Source of the DNA: Pantoea agglomerans
Lineage (GTDB): Bacteria; Pseudomonadota; Gammaproteobacteria; Enterobacterales; Enterobacteriaceae
NCBI RefSeq assembly: GCF_021397715.1
Contig: NZ_CP090207.1
Span: 124,001-188,000 of the forward strand
Direction of reading: 5' to 3'
Length of the DNA: 64,000 nucleotides
Within the stretch, counting starts at the first letter, position 1, and each line of letters begins with the position of its first letter. This document shows, piece after piece, positions 41,511 to 49,617 of this stretch. Under the pieces are notes generated by a model, which was not told the origin of the DNA, ran no database searches, and saw only the letters and a list, made by a program, of their open reading frames with translations. Both the position numbers and the translations under genes were made by a program.

Positions 41511-41686
41511 CACGCCTCCTGATCCAGTTGTGCCAGTGCTTTGTCCATCAGGCCGCGAGCGATAACGTGAATAGTTGGAGCCACGCCTAATGGTGATTTA
41601 GCGCGTTCCTGTTCCTGAATTTTTCTTAGGGCTTCGATTTGTTCAATCCGCATCAGAACGGGTTTGACGGTTGGCTGCTGGATCAT
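41510..41686 (-). CDS. Small unknown protein, first gene of tape measure operon (58 aa)
   Basis: MIQQPTVKPVLMRIEQIEAL..., mostly helical. AGGAGGTG lies 4 bases before the ATG. The stop overlaps the next start as TGATG. Conserved coupling argues that it is real; no family recognised. Confidence 0.6.
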   Translation of the reverse strand: MIQQPTVKPVLMRIEQIEALRKIQEQERAKSPLGVAPTIHVIARGLMDKALAQLDQEA

Positions 41687-41801
41687 GACACCTCCTGTTA
41701 TTTTACACAGTAATTATAATTTCAATTAATGAAATAGTGGAGTTGATCATGCCGATTTATGAAATATAGATTTGATCGTTTTGATCGAATATTTTGCTTA
41801 T

Positions 41802-41823
41802 AAAAAAGCCCGCATAAACGGGC
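41802..41823 (-). terminator. Terminator of the lipoprotein gene
   Basis: Minus-strand stem GCCCG / CGGGC with a 6-nt loop followed by TTTTTTAT, 14 bp after the stop of the lipoprotein gene. Confidence 0.85.
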
Positions 41824-41836
41824 TGGGGAGTAGATA

Positions 41837-42349
41837 CTACTCTGAGCACAATTTGAGTTGCCGGCTCGTTAACTGCGGGTCAATACCATCAGGCAGAACT
41901 CTCCATGTCCTTACGCTCTCGGTGTAATCAAAGTGATTTAATTCCCCGCTTTGATATAAATCGTTGAGGTTATCAAGCTCAGATTTGTCTTTTGCTGAGG
42001 GGTTTTCTGCGAAAATAAAGGATTTGGCGGCTTCAATAGGCTTGGGAAACGACTCTTTTATTTCTACAACCGTAATATCACCATCTTTTTTCTCGGAAAT
42101 CGGTTCGTACTTGACCTTAGAGTACAAATAATCGCTTAGCTTGTAGTAGGCGCTGGTGGTTGGGAGTGAGTTCCCATCAACGAAGCCGATCTCTTTCAAA
42201 TTCTCTTTTTTACATTCTGCGATTTTTGATTTGGAAAGCAGATTGATATCCTTTGTCTTTATGAACTCAATAACTTTATCCGTAGCGCTTTCTTGACCAC
42301 AGCCGGTGAGCACGGCACAAACAAGGCTGATTATTAGTAACTTCTTCAT
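41837..42349 (-). CDS. Orphan lipoprotein (moron-like), 170 aa
   Basis: Signal peptide MKKLLIISLVCAVLTGC with lipobox LTGC, so the mature lipoprotein starts at Cys17. Asp is not at +2 (G-Q follow), which favours outer-membrane sorting. The mature part is Lys/Glu/Ser-rich without a recognised domain. AT-rich compared with its neighbours, with its own terminator and a gap upstream, which fits an independently transcribed moron or lysogenic-conversion gene. Function unknown. Confidence 0.75.
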   Translation of the reverse strand: MKKLLIISLVCAVLTGCGQESATDKVIEFIKTKDINLLSKSKIAECKKENLKEIGFVDGNSLPTTSAYYKLSDYLYSKVKYEPISEKKDGDITVVEIKESFPKPIEAAKSFIFAENPSAKDKSELDNLNDLYQSGELNHFDYTESVRTWRVLPDGIDPQLTSRQLKLCSE

Positions 42350-42437
42350 ATCCCTATCCCATAAGTATTGTTGCGACTAATCCTATTGTCCTGAGCCGTC
42401 CGATGGCAATAAAAACCGTCCATTCTTTAATCGGCGA

Positions 42438-42707
42438 TCACTTCGTTTTTAGTCTAAACGCCTCGCCACCTGGCTTAGCTAATCCCATGCGGCGCTGTGT
42501 ATCGGCTGCGGCCTTGGTCACATCTCCAAAGGTGTCGATAAGCATAGTGGGGCGAACACGCTTCGCCAGACACTGATTGCGGCGGGATCTGATCCACTCT
42601 CGGCCTGCTTCTGAGTCGCAATTGTCGAACACCTCCAGCCAGCGAGAAGCTGCTCTTCTGTAGAGGCCTTTCGCCTCAAGTTCTTCAGCTCTCTTGTCAT
42701 TTACCAT
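42438..42707 (-). CDS. PerC-family transcriptional regulator
   Basis: 89 residues from MVNDKRAEELEAKG. The PerC core AEELEAKGLYRRAASRWLEV is clear; EWIRSRRNQCLAK follows. PerC-like regulators are common in phages and islands and can activate host or island genes. The ATG at 42707 has AGGA upstream; an ATG seven codons earlier lacks a Shine-Dalgarno. It lies just beyond the iteron locus from the primase. Confidence 0.8.
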   Translation of the reverse strand: MVNDKRAEELEAKGLYRRAASRWLEVFDNCDSEAGREWIRSRRNQCLAKRVRPTMLIDTFGDVTKAAADTQRRMGLAKPGGEAFRLKTK

Positions 42708-42745
42708 CTGTACCGTCCTGAAAAGCATGTGTTAACGCTGAGGAT

Positions 42746-42856
42746 GTTGGTTCAAAACAGCCCTTTGTTAGTTCAGTGTTGGTTCACTTTTGAATTTAAA
42801 TTTCTTATAAATCAAAGGTAATGAGGAATTGAACCAACTGAACTAACTGAACCAAC
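42746..42856. repeat. Iteron locus 2 beside primase gene
   Basis: GTTGGTTCA-type units at 42746, 42767 (GTTAGTTCA) and 42778, then a 43-bp AT-rich spacer, then three tandem units TGAACCAAC, TGAACTAAC, TGAACCAAC starting at 42830, 42839 and 42848. This is the mirror image of locus 1 (32687-32807). It lies 23 bp from the 3' end of the primase/helicase gene. Confidence 0.78.
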
Positions 42857-42879
42857 ACTAAAATCCTCACATGTGAGGC

Positions 42880-45663
42880 TTACTCTTCTTCTGCCTCATC
42901 CTCTGGCCGGTACTGGATCACATAGACGTTGTACTGACGCTTGTTAATCCTCGGTGACTTCCTCTGGTAGCCCCTGCCGCTGGCCGGCGGTGTCAGCATC
43001 CCGCTTTCCACCAGCACCCGGGCGAACTGCTTGGGATTGAATCCACTGGCTATCTCCTGCTCGAACGTTGCCGGGAAGGTGTAAAAGACGATCGGATCAT
43101 CGTCATGGTTGCCGCTGGCGCGATAGCCGGCCATATCGCGGATAGGAAGCGACTGAGGATCATACGGGAAAGGAGCAAACCGGCTGTAGCCATTGGCGTT
43201 CAAAAACGCTTCACATTGGGCGATGATCTGCTGATGTTCTTTGTTGCCGGTACCAAACTCTCTCACCCAGGCGTTATAGCTGTGCTGAACGGCGTCGCGG
43301 CACGTCTGCTCGTCCCATCCAGTGATAACGCGGCCCAGCAGTAACGCAGCCTCAAGAATGGCGAAGCGTGTGCCTACGCGATGAACCTGCTCGCCATATT
43401 CTGCCGGTATCAGACCGCGCCAGCGCGCCTCTGCCTCTCTGACTGCCTCAGTAGCCTGCTGTTGATTGCCGGCTAGCCATTTAATCCACTCCCGGCCTGC
43501 TGCGCCGTGGTGATTCTGCCAGGCATCCTTCAGCGCGTCGGCGTGCTGCTTGCCGTTCTCGTGCTGGTGGAAGCGCACAGCCTTACTCAGTGGGATATTC
43601 AGCAGCCTGACCAACTGCCCGGCCTTCGCTTTGCGACCCGCCATAGCGATGAAGGTTTCTAAATCCATCTCGCCGGTGCTGATCGCTACTGTGCGCCAGC
43701 GCTTCAGGTCACGGTTTCCGCCTTCTTTGGCTCCCTGAAGCTTCCCTACGCCGTTAAAGAGTGCATAGGCTGACTGCGAGACGCTAACCGGATCAGCGCC
43801 TTGTCCGACCTCATCCAGCGGCATCAGCGCATCATTGTGGGCGGCGGCCTCGTTAGCCAGGCCTAACGCGGTGCCGTACCATGTCAGGCGCAGCTGGTCA
43901 GGATTACCGTATAGGCTGCTGGCAACATTGGCGGTTGTGGTCTTGCCGGCGCTCGATTGTTCATAAAAGTGAATGCCGAATCCATCAGCACCAGACAAGC
44001 CAATCAGCGGGGCAGCCAGCGCAGCAGCAACGCCTGTCATCATCGAATAGTTACCGGTGACCAGCGCCCCAACGCTTTGACGCCAGCTCTCTGCGTTCCC
44101 CCTGCAGGTGTAACCGGCTGCGGCAGAACTACGGCCGTTGAAAAGTACCGGCTTGTCAGGTGTGCCGATGATCTCCCCGTCAGGCATGATGTAAGCGCCA
44201 CATTGCCACCCTGTAGCGTGCGCCACTCTCCATACCTCCCTTGAGCCGTTCCGCTGTAGCCAGTCAGCCAGAATCGCTCTCAGGCCGCTTTTGGTGGTGA
44301 CGTTCACGCCACCAGCTTTGAGCGTTCGCCATCCCTCGCGCTCGCCGATGTCGGCCAGCGGGATCGCCTGCGTGGTTTCACTCTCTGAACCCCACGCCTG
44401 CCAGCGGAGGATCAGGAACTGGTCTTTGTCATCGCGACCGGTACCGATTACCTGCAGTGGTGAGCACAGCCAGCTTTCGCGGTTGATGATTTCCCCGGTC
44501 TGCTTATCGGTGTTTGGCTCAACCCAGTACACACCATCCTGACGGCTTTCAATCCGAGGCTTTAGCGCATCGCGATCCGGCGCTGCTGCTTTACCACCCT
44601 CAATCACTTCCAGTTGTGCGCCCATGCTTTCCCCCTGCGGTTGGTACAGTGAATCGTTAAATGCTGCTGTAGCGCTTTCCAGCCCGTTTTGCTGGCGGTA
44701 ATCATCCCAGTCTGCCTTATGGCTGGTGGGCGGTAAGGAAACCCATCCATTGATTGCCTCAGCAGCTTTATCAGCGAATATCTTCCCGCTGTTCACTTTT
44801 GGTTTGCCGTTGTCATCGAGTTCGCCTGGCTCATGCCAGTCGTTATCGCCGGCAATGATGATTGCGGCGTCCGGGTGCCGCTGGCGCATAGTCTCCGCGA
44901 CCGGCAGCAGATTACCTGCATCGAGCGCTACGACAGCCAGCGCGCCGGGACGTATCAAGTGTGCGGTGAGCGTTGTGGCCAGCCCTTCACCAATGATGAT
45001 TTCTTTCACTTCCTGCGGCTGGTTAACGAGGTGCCACGCTCCGCGCTTGGCTGAGCCATAGAGCACTTTCTTTTCGCCCTGTGGCGTGATGGTCTGCGCT
45101 GCGGCCACATAGCCGGATTCATCCACTAGCGAAAGAAGAATTGATCCATCGGGCAGGCATGGCAGAAGGAACCCGTCCAGCCCCTTAGCAATCAGGTACT
45201 CGCTTTCGCCTAGAATGGTCTGCTCTGCCAGCCTCTGGTAGTGGCTCACAAAGCTCTCGCGGCGCTGTTCTGCTTCTGCTGCCTCTTTCTTCAGGCGCTG
45301 CTGCTCATGCTGGTGGCGTTGTTCGTCAAGCTGATGCCTTCTCTGGCTGGCTGCTTTCTGGTCAGTTTCTGCTGCCCGGTAATCAATACCCAGCACATCA
45401 GCCGCCATACGGGCGGCCTCAGTGGTACCACACTGATTAACTTTCTGGATGAGGTCTAAACCATCACCCGCACCGCACTGGTTGCAGAAGAAGCTACCGC
45501 GCCCTTTGTCATCGAAGCGAAAGCGATCTTTACCGCCACAGGCAGGGCATGGTGCGTGCTGGCGGGGTGATCGTGGCACTTCAATTCCCAGCTGGCTTAA
45601 CACCATTGGCCAGCGGTTAGCTGCGGCGCTGGTGGCTTCCCGGATAAGGTCGTAATTACGCAT
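42880..45663 (-). CDS. P4-alpha-type primase/helicase (Toprim, DUF927)
   Basis: 927 residues. An N-terminal primase zinc finger (Cys39, Cys42, Cys60, Cys63; CPACGGKDRF ... CNQCGAGDG) precedes a Toprim domain (IIIGEGLATTL, IIIAGDND) and a DUF927 helicase-like ATPase domain with Walker A EQSSAGKTTT and Walker B-like LMPLDEVGQG. The C-terminus is a basic/acidic DNA-binding-like tail. Replication initiator, primase and helicase of P4-like satellites, expected to bind iterons; a set lies right beside the gene. Last gene of an 11-gene operon, overlapping the preceding gene by 8 bp. Confidence 0.93.
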   Translation of the reverse strand: MRNYDLIREATSAAANRWPMVLSQLGIEVPRSPRQHAPCPACGGKDRFRFDDKGRGSFFCNQCGAGDGLDLIQKVNQCGTTEAARMAADVLGIDYRAAETDQKAASQRRHQLDEQRHQHEQQRLKKEAAEAEQRRESFVSHYQRLAEQTILGESEYLIAKGLDGFLLPCLPDGSILLSLVDESGYVAAAQTITPQGEKKVLYGSAKRGAWHLVNQPQEVKEIIIGEGLATTLTAHLIRPGALAVVALDAGNLLPVAETMRQRHPDAAIIIAGDNDWHEPGELDDNGKPKVNSGKIFADKAAEAINGWVSLPPTSHKADWDDYRQQNGLESATAAFNDSLYQPQGESMGAQLEVIEGGKAAAPDRDALKPRIESRQDGVYWVEPNTDKQTGEIINRESWLCSPLQVIGTGRDDKDQFLILRWQAWGSESETTQAIPLADIGEREGWRTLKAGGVNVTTKSGLRAILADWLQRNGSREVWRVAHATGWQCGAYIMPDGEIIGTPDKPVLFNGRSSAAAGYTCRGNAESWRQSVGALVTGNYSMMTGVAAALAAPLIGLSGADGFGIHFYEQSSAGKTTTANVASSLYGNPDQLRLTWYGTALGLANEAAAHNDALMPLDEVGQGADPVSVSQSAYALFNGVGKLQGAKEGGNRDLKRWRTVAISTGEMDLETFIAMAGRKAKAGQLVRLLNIPLSKAVRFHQHENGKQHADALKDAWQNHHGAAGREWIKWLAGNQQQATEAVREAEARWRGLIPAEYGEQVHRVGTRFAILEAALLLGRVITGWDEQTCRDAVQHSYNAWVREFGTGNKEHQQIIAQCEAFLNANGYSRFAPFPYDPQSLPIRDMAGYRASGNHDDDPIVFYTFPATFEQEIASGFNPKQFARVLVESGMLTPPASGRGYQRKSPRINKRQYNVYVIQYRPEDEAEEE

Positions 45664-46012
45664 GGAAATGGCCCTCGCTGCCTGAGAGCGAGGCGCTCAT
45701 ATCGTTGATCATGCTCTGCCAGATAGATTGCCCGTAACCGGAAGGTTCGTTGCCGTCCAGGCAGAGAATGAGCAGGTCAGAAGCCAGCTGTTCCCAGTTC
45801 GGATAGGCCTTTTTCATGGGCTCCAGAAGGTAGCTGTCTACCAGCATTCTGATACCTGACATACCATCCACAATCGCCACCTGAATTTGATGGCCGTTTA
45901 CCGTCATCGGGAACCAGTCGCCGCCGTTCTGCTGTCTTACGCTGTTATACATTGCCGCTGCAAACTGGTTAGCCAGCGCATTCAGGCGGAAGTTTTTAGT
46001 AAGAATTGCCAT
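45656..46012 (-). CDS. Unknown satellite protein (118 aa) before primase
   Basis: Conserved-looking protein (MAILTKNFRLNALANQFAAA...), with a WFPMTVNGHQIQVAIVDG strand region and a helical C-terminus rich in Ser and Met ending GHFHA. No domain recognised. It overlaps the primase start by 8 bp and follows the 203-aa gene by 9 bp; such genes precede the primase in many P4-like islands. Confidence 0.7.
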   Translation of the reverse strand: MAILTKNFRLNALANQFAAAMYNSVRQQNGGDWFPMTVNGHQIQVAIVDGMSGIRMLVDSYLLEPMKKAYPNWEQLASDLLILCLDGNEPSGYGQSIWQSMINDMSASLSGSEGHFHA

Positions 46013-46021
46013 GGCTCCCCC

Positions 46022-46633
46022 TCAGTGCGCCGTTGGTGCGGCTGGCATACCTTCGGTATTCAGCATTTCAATGAATCCGTCGTGAAGCATCGCCAAACCT
46101 TCACGTCCCCATTTGGATAACCTCATGCCTCCATCTGGTGATGCCTCAAGCATGGACTGATAAAGCATCAGGGATTTCTGATGAGGACTGTCATGGGTGA
46201 ACTGCTCGAAGGCCAGCTCTTCAATATTTCTTGCCAGCGAAAAACGCTCGGTTGCCGGGTAAATCACAATGCCGCCATGTTCACCCACGTAACGCACCGC
46301 ATAAGTGGTTGTGCCGTCATCCTGAACAATCGGAACTGTGCCGTTTTCTTTCATTTGCTCAACGATGAACACCCCGGCCACCAGCCAGCGCCAGACGATT
46401 ACACGCTGCTCGTTGTCAGGAATGAACCAGCCCCTGGATTCGGCCAGAGACAGCTCAGCGATAACGCCAAACCCCTCTGAGAGCGGACTGTCAAAGCGGC
46501 CATCATCAAGCTGGCGGATAAGGGGTGAATAGCCGATAAGCCTGGCGCCGATACGCACACCATCAGGAGAAGCTTCTGCTGCGAAAGAGCCGGATTTCTC
46601 CGGCACTGTTGGGAATTTGAGAGCGTTCTTCAT
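46022..46633 (-). CDS. Unknown satellite protein (203 aa)
   Basis: No family recognised. The middle contains RVIVWRWLVAGVFIVEQM (hydrophobic, possibly buried rather than membrane) and a strand-rich VPIVQDDGTTTYAVRYVGEHG. The C-terminal SKWGREGLAMLHDGF is helical. It overlaps the 75-aa gene by 4 bp. Confidence 0.65.
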   Translation of the reverse strand: MKNALKFPTVPEKSGSFAAEASPDGVRIGARLIGYSPLIRQLDDGRFDSPLSEGFGVIAELSLAESRGWFIPDNEQRVIVWRWLVAGVFIVEQMKENGTVPIVQDDGTTTYAVRYVGEHGGIVIYPATERFSLARNIEELAFEQFTHDSPHQKSLMLYQSMLEASPDGGMRLSKWGREGLAMLHDGFIEMLNTEGMPAAPTAH

Positions 46634-46857
46634 GACTTTGCCTGCACTCCCTTTCCGGGTGATTTCAGCTCAGCATCAACTGCTGCCTCAAGTGCCTGGA
46701 TGGTGTCGTGAACGGTGCCGTGCGCCAGATTGATGAGCCAGGTGTAATCCTCGTTAACGTCAGTGCCAGGCATCGTCTCAAGGAGGATGGATAGAACGGC
46801 GCGAGCCTTCTTGAGATTGGCTGCTTGCCCGTCAATGTCAGTAAATGAAATAGTCAT
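46630..46857 (-). CDS. Unknown small protein (75 aa)
   Basis: Helical protein starting MTISFTDIDGQAANLKKARA. The start at 46857 is chosen because it joins the previous stop as TGATG; the open frame upstream of it is Cys/His-rich and looks non-coding. Not recognised; resembles the small helical proteins frequently found in prophage early operons. Confidence 0.65.
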   Translation of the reverse strand: MTISFTDIDGQAANLKKARAVLSILLETMPGTDVNEDYTWLINLAHGTVHDTIQALEAAVDAELKSPGKGVQAKS

Positions 46858-47150
46858 CAGATAACACCCCCATGAGCAAACTGGCCGGAAAGTCTGGTGA
46901 TACGCATGCCGGCACGATCTGTGGTTGAACACAACTCAGCAAACAGTGTGGCGATGCGCACTGCGGCTTTTGGATCGTGCTCCATAAGTGCTTCATGGAC
47001 GCTGCCGCTATAGATTTCAGCTAGCTGATGCGCGTACTTATCAGCGTTATGAATGTCGATAGACACAGAGTTAAGAGGCGATTGCTGCTGAGTAAGAACG
47101 GCAACCGGCCGCGGGTTTTTGGTGGCTACAGCGACGTTGAGATTTTTCAT
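46857..47150 (-). CDS. Unknown small protein (97 aa)
   Basis: MKNLNVAVATKNPRPVAVLT..., then a helical core (DKYAHQLAEIYSGSVHEALM) and DPKAAVRIATLFAELC. No domain recognised. Overlaps the upstream gene by 4 bp and the next by 1 bp. Confidence 0.65.
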   Translation of the reverse strand: MKNLNVAVATKNPRPVAVLTQQQSPLNSVSIDIHNADKYAHQLAEIYSGSVHEALMEHDPKAAVRIATLFAELCSTTDRAGMRITRLSGQFAHGGVI

Positions 47151-47434
47151 GCCTTTCCCTCCTGCGCCTGACGCTCTCTCGCAGCATCACATTCTTCGAA
47201 GCGGGTGAGACTGTGGATGCCATCTACGATGAGATACATTTCACGGCGTTGCTTCTCGTCCGTAACCTGAGGGATTACTACAGTCAGCAGGTGTAGCAAT
47301 CCGGCCTGAGCACGAAGTAGGCGATCACGAGAGATATTCTCAGGGGTGTTTGGCGTCGGAGCGGCCTCATTACCGATGATGGCCTGAGTACGCTTGAAAT
47401 CTTCAGTGTGGGATTTGATGTTGTCGTTATGCAT
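47147..47434 (-). CDS. Unknown small protein (95 aa)
   Basis: Acidic/basic helical protein (MHNDNIKSHTEDFKRTQAII..., RLLRAQAGLLHLLTVVIPQV). Overlaps the Icd-like gene end by 8 bp and the next gene by 4 bp. Not recognised. Confidence 0.65.
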   Translation of the reverse strand: MHNDNIKSHTEDFKRTQAIIGNEAAPTPNTPENISRDRLLRAQAGLLHLLTVVIPQVTDEKQRREMYLIVDGIHSLTRFEECDAARERQAQEGKA

Positions 47435-48173
47435 GGGACACCTCCTGAACTGGCAGGCGCGCGGCTAGTGACAAAATGAAATGTGGTGCCAGAACGCGGC
47501 GGGCTTCTTTCTCACTAGCAGCCTGAACGGATACGCGGCAAGGTTTGGCCTGCATGTCAGCGCGTGACAAAGCCAGAAAACGAAACTCAAATTTGGATGT
47601 GGCTTGGGTGAGGGTAGTAGCCATGGTGGCAGCCTCCGATAACTGGTATTTGATACCACCACCGGAAACGCCAATTTCACTGGTGGTGGACTGAACAGGG
47701 TTGGCGTAACCGGCGTTATCGGAAACCGGCGCGGATTTCTCCGCCCCCATCCAGCCCACCATTACTTCGTGAGCGACACGGATTATAACCATATCGCCGA
47801 AAAAAGGGTGAGTCAGATTTACGACACAAAAAAAGACGCTAGGCGCGTCAAGTGTCGCCGACAACATTACCAGGACGCCAATCCTGACACCGGATTTTGC
47901 CGGTGCAGAGTGAGGATAGTCCGAAGAATGCAAAGAGGGCAAGCGGTTTTTTGCCTGTTTGTGATGACCGGCATCACCAGCGTAAGACGCTGGCTTACAC
48001 ATCATGTCGTTAGCCGCTAACAGGAACAAAGCCAAACTTTCGGCTGAGTGGATGTCAGGTTTTGACAGGTTGCTGACGTCATCATTTATCATCAACAGGC
48101 TAAGCCTGGCTAAGTTCTTCTGGCGTAGTGACAGGTCAACCAGCGGGTAGGAATTGCTCTGAATGGCCTTCAT
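47427..48173 (-). CDS. Icd-like cell-division-inhibitor frame with long N-terminal extension
   Basis: The last 65 codons (from ATG 47624, MATTLTQATSKFEFRFLALS...) match the host cell division inhibitor Icd-like family of P1/P4-type elements (KPCRVSVQAASEKEARRVLA, SLAARLPVQEV). The segment before it (about residues 140-165, GWMGAEKSAPVSDNAGYANP) is also usual in this family, with a start near 47792. The frame extends without a stop to 48173, where ATGA couples it to DUF4222, giving 248 residues. The middle third is crossed by several strong RNA hairpins, so at least part of it may act as RNA. The biological start is uncertain. Confidence 0.65.
   Translation of the reverse strand: MKAIQSNSYPLVDLSLRQKNLARLSLLMINDDVSNLSKPDIHSAESLALFLLAANDMMCKPASYAGDAGHHKQAKNRLPSLHSSDYPHSAPAKSGVRIGVLVMLSATLDAPSVFFCVVNLTHPFFGDMVIIRVAHEVMVGWMGAEKSAPVSDNAGYANPVQSTTSEIGVSGGGIKYQLSEAATMATTLTQATSKFEFRFLALSRADMQAKPCRVSVQAASEKEARRVLAPHFILSLAARLPVQEVSHA
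47822..47993 (-). promoter_or_regulatory. Structured RNA leader with terminator inside Icd-like frame
   Basis: Minus-strand RNA contains three hairpins in 172 nt: GCCAGCGT / ACGCTGG (7 bp, around 47977-47993), CACCGG / CCGGTG (47888-47905), and GACGC / GCGTC (47835-47849) followed by seven Ts, itself enclosed by CGACAC / GTGTCG (47822-47857). The last looks like an intrinsic terminator. In phage P4 the replication operon is silenced by an immunity RNA (CI) that causes early termination in this region. An equivalent here is inferred from position and structure. Confidence 0.55.
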
Positions 48174-48349
48174 GGCTTTACCTCTGTGAACTCACGCACA
48201 AAGCGCTCTACAGGCTGTGTGCAGGGCGATGAATAGCCATCCCGATAGAACGTCACGCGATTAAATTGCACGCTGTGTACCGTCACTAATGCGCCGCTGG
48301 TGTCCTGATAGCGATCATTTGGGGCTGGTGTGCTGGTGGGCTTAGTCAT
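48170..48349 (-). CDS. DUF4222-containing protein (59 aa)
   Basis: DUF4222 pattern: NDRYQDTSGALVTVHSVQFN, then RVTFYRDGYSSPCTQP and VERFVREFTEVKP at the C-terminus. Small phage-associated protein of unknown function. It overlaps AntA/AntB by 8 bp and the Icd-like frame by 4 bp. GGAGGC precedes the ATG. Confidence 0.78.
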   Translation of the reverse strand: MTKPTSTPAPNDRYQDTSGALVTVHSVQFNRVTFYRDGYSSPCTQPVERFVREFTEVKP

Positions 48350-49184
48350 GGGCTGCCTCCAAACGTTTAGCCAGCCATCGCTGAGACAGGCGCATCAGTT
48401 CGGCTTTGCGCTGGTCATAGGCCATGCCCATATCAATCAGTGTGGTGTTGGTGCTTTCGAGATAGGTGAGGTGCTCAAGCTGGGATGAATTCATGCCGTC
48501 GCGTGGTTCACCCTGAACGCCATTCACCTGCGCCCACTGTTTAGCTGTGAGACCACACAGAACAATACGGGCGATCATATTGCTCTCGTTGCTGTAGTGA
48601 CGGAGTAAAGTCTGTTTACCCTGTTCAGCGCGGGCAGCATCCAGAGCGGCACACATAGGCTTAAACATGTTAGCGGCACTCAGACGGGCTTTAAGCTGGC
48701 GGCGATACTGTGCGGCAATCTCAGGCACGCTACGCTGTAGCGCCTCTTCACACTGGATGAAGTATCGGCGCACGGCGCGGCCCTGCTCGTTGCGCTCCAC
48801 CATCGCCAGCTCTTTTGCCATGCCAAGTGAAAGGCCGGTATCTTTACTGCGACGATCACCACCTCTTTTAGTTTTCCAGCCTCCAACACTTTGGCTAATT
48901 TCTGTACTTTGATTCCTCAGGATTGGGGAATCAAAAACTACATAATCGACCCCCAGCTCAAACCCATAGTCTTTGATGCGATCGGAAAGCCACGTCGAAT
49001 AATCACGCCCGACGCCTAAAGCTTTATGCAGAGCTTTTGCACTCACAATATTGGTTTCACGCCCACTAATCTGACCGGAAATAACCGGAACAATAGCGGC
49101 AAACTCGTTGTCTGAAATATCGCTGATGCTGGTGGCAGGCTGAGGAGCGGCCTCAGAAATTAATCTGCTTTTTTCAGTTTTCAT
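48342..49184 (-). CDS. AntA/AntB-family antirepressor
   Basis: 280 residues. The AntA/AntB antirepressor domain is at about residues 35-130: VSAKALHKALGVGRDYSTWL, then VDYVVFD and LSLGMAKELAMVERNEQGR (the KilA/Bro-like region), RRYFIQCEEALQ. The C-terminal half is helical and may bind a repressor partner. P1 and other phage antirepressors bind and inactivate phage repressors; here it could disable a helper phage or island repressor. Confidence 0.85.
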   Translation of the reverse strand: MKTEKSRLISEAAPQPATSISDISDNEFAAIVPVISGQISGRETNIVSAKALHKALGVGRDYSTWLSDRIKDYGFELGVDYVVFDSPILRNQSTEISQSVGGWKTKRGGDRRSKDTGLSLGMAKELAMVERNEQGRAVRRYFIQCEEALQRSVPEIAAQYRRQLKARLSAANMFKPMCAALDAARAEQGKQTLLRHYSNESNMIARIVLCGLTAKQWAQVNGVQGEPRDGMNSSQLEHLTYLESTNTTLIDMGMAYDQRKAELMRLSQRWLAKRLEAAHD

Positions 49185-49197
49185 TTGTCAGGCTCCG

Positions 49198-49617
49198 TTA
49201 AGCGGCGTTGAACGCATCCGGGTAGAGGGAAAGAATGTCGTTAATCTCATGCTGAGACAGGCCGATATAGCCACCAGCAACGGCATTGCTATTAACCAAT
49301 TGAATCACTCGCATTACGTCAGCACGGGAAGTGATACGGTAGCGGAAGTGGCTACCTATGCCATCAACGTTTGGCTCGTCAATGCGCTCCAAGCGAATAT
49401 CAAGCCTTCTTTCCAACTCTGTCGCGTAATTACGGGCGCTGGACAACCTGCAGTAACGAAGGATTTCATTCTCAGTGAAGCCATTAATGCCACTGTGAAG
49501 CATATACTGGCGGGCACGGTGTTTTTTAGGCGCTAGTTTAATAGCTATGGCAGGCGTAACATCAGAGGTGTCAGCTCCCTGATTAGCCGCCTGTAATGGG
49601 CGGTTTTTCATTTTCAT
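49198..49617 (-). CDS. Unknown satellite protein, possible winged helix (139 aa)
   Basis: A basic N-terminal tail (MKMKNRPLQAANQG...) precedes a segment that reads like a winged helix-turn-helix: GFTENEILRYCRLSSARNYA, then ERRLDIRLERID and HFRYRITSRADV. It overlaps the AlpA gene stop by 1 bp and precedes AntA/AntB by 13 bp. A regulatory DNA-binding role is inferred, not demonstrated. Confidence 0.6.
   Translation of the reverse strand: MKMKNRPLQAANQGADTSDVTPAIAIKLAPKKHRARQYMLHSGINGFTENEILRYCRLSSARNYATELERRLDIRLERIDEPNVDGIGSHFRYRITSRADVMRVIQLVNSNAVAGGYIGLSQHEINDILSLYPDAFNAA

Noticed and set aside
41184..41686. Tail assembly chaperone pair with programmed frameshift
   Set aside because: Position fits, but the two small genes are separate frames joined by TGATG and no slippery heptamer was seen, so I leave them as unknown.
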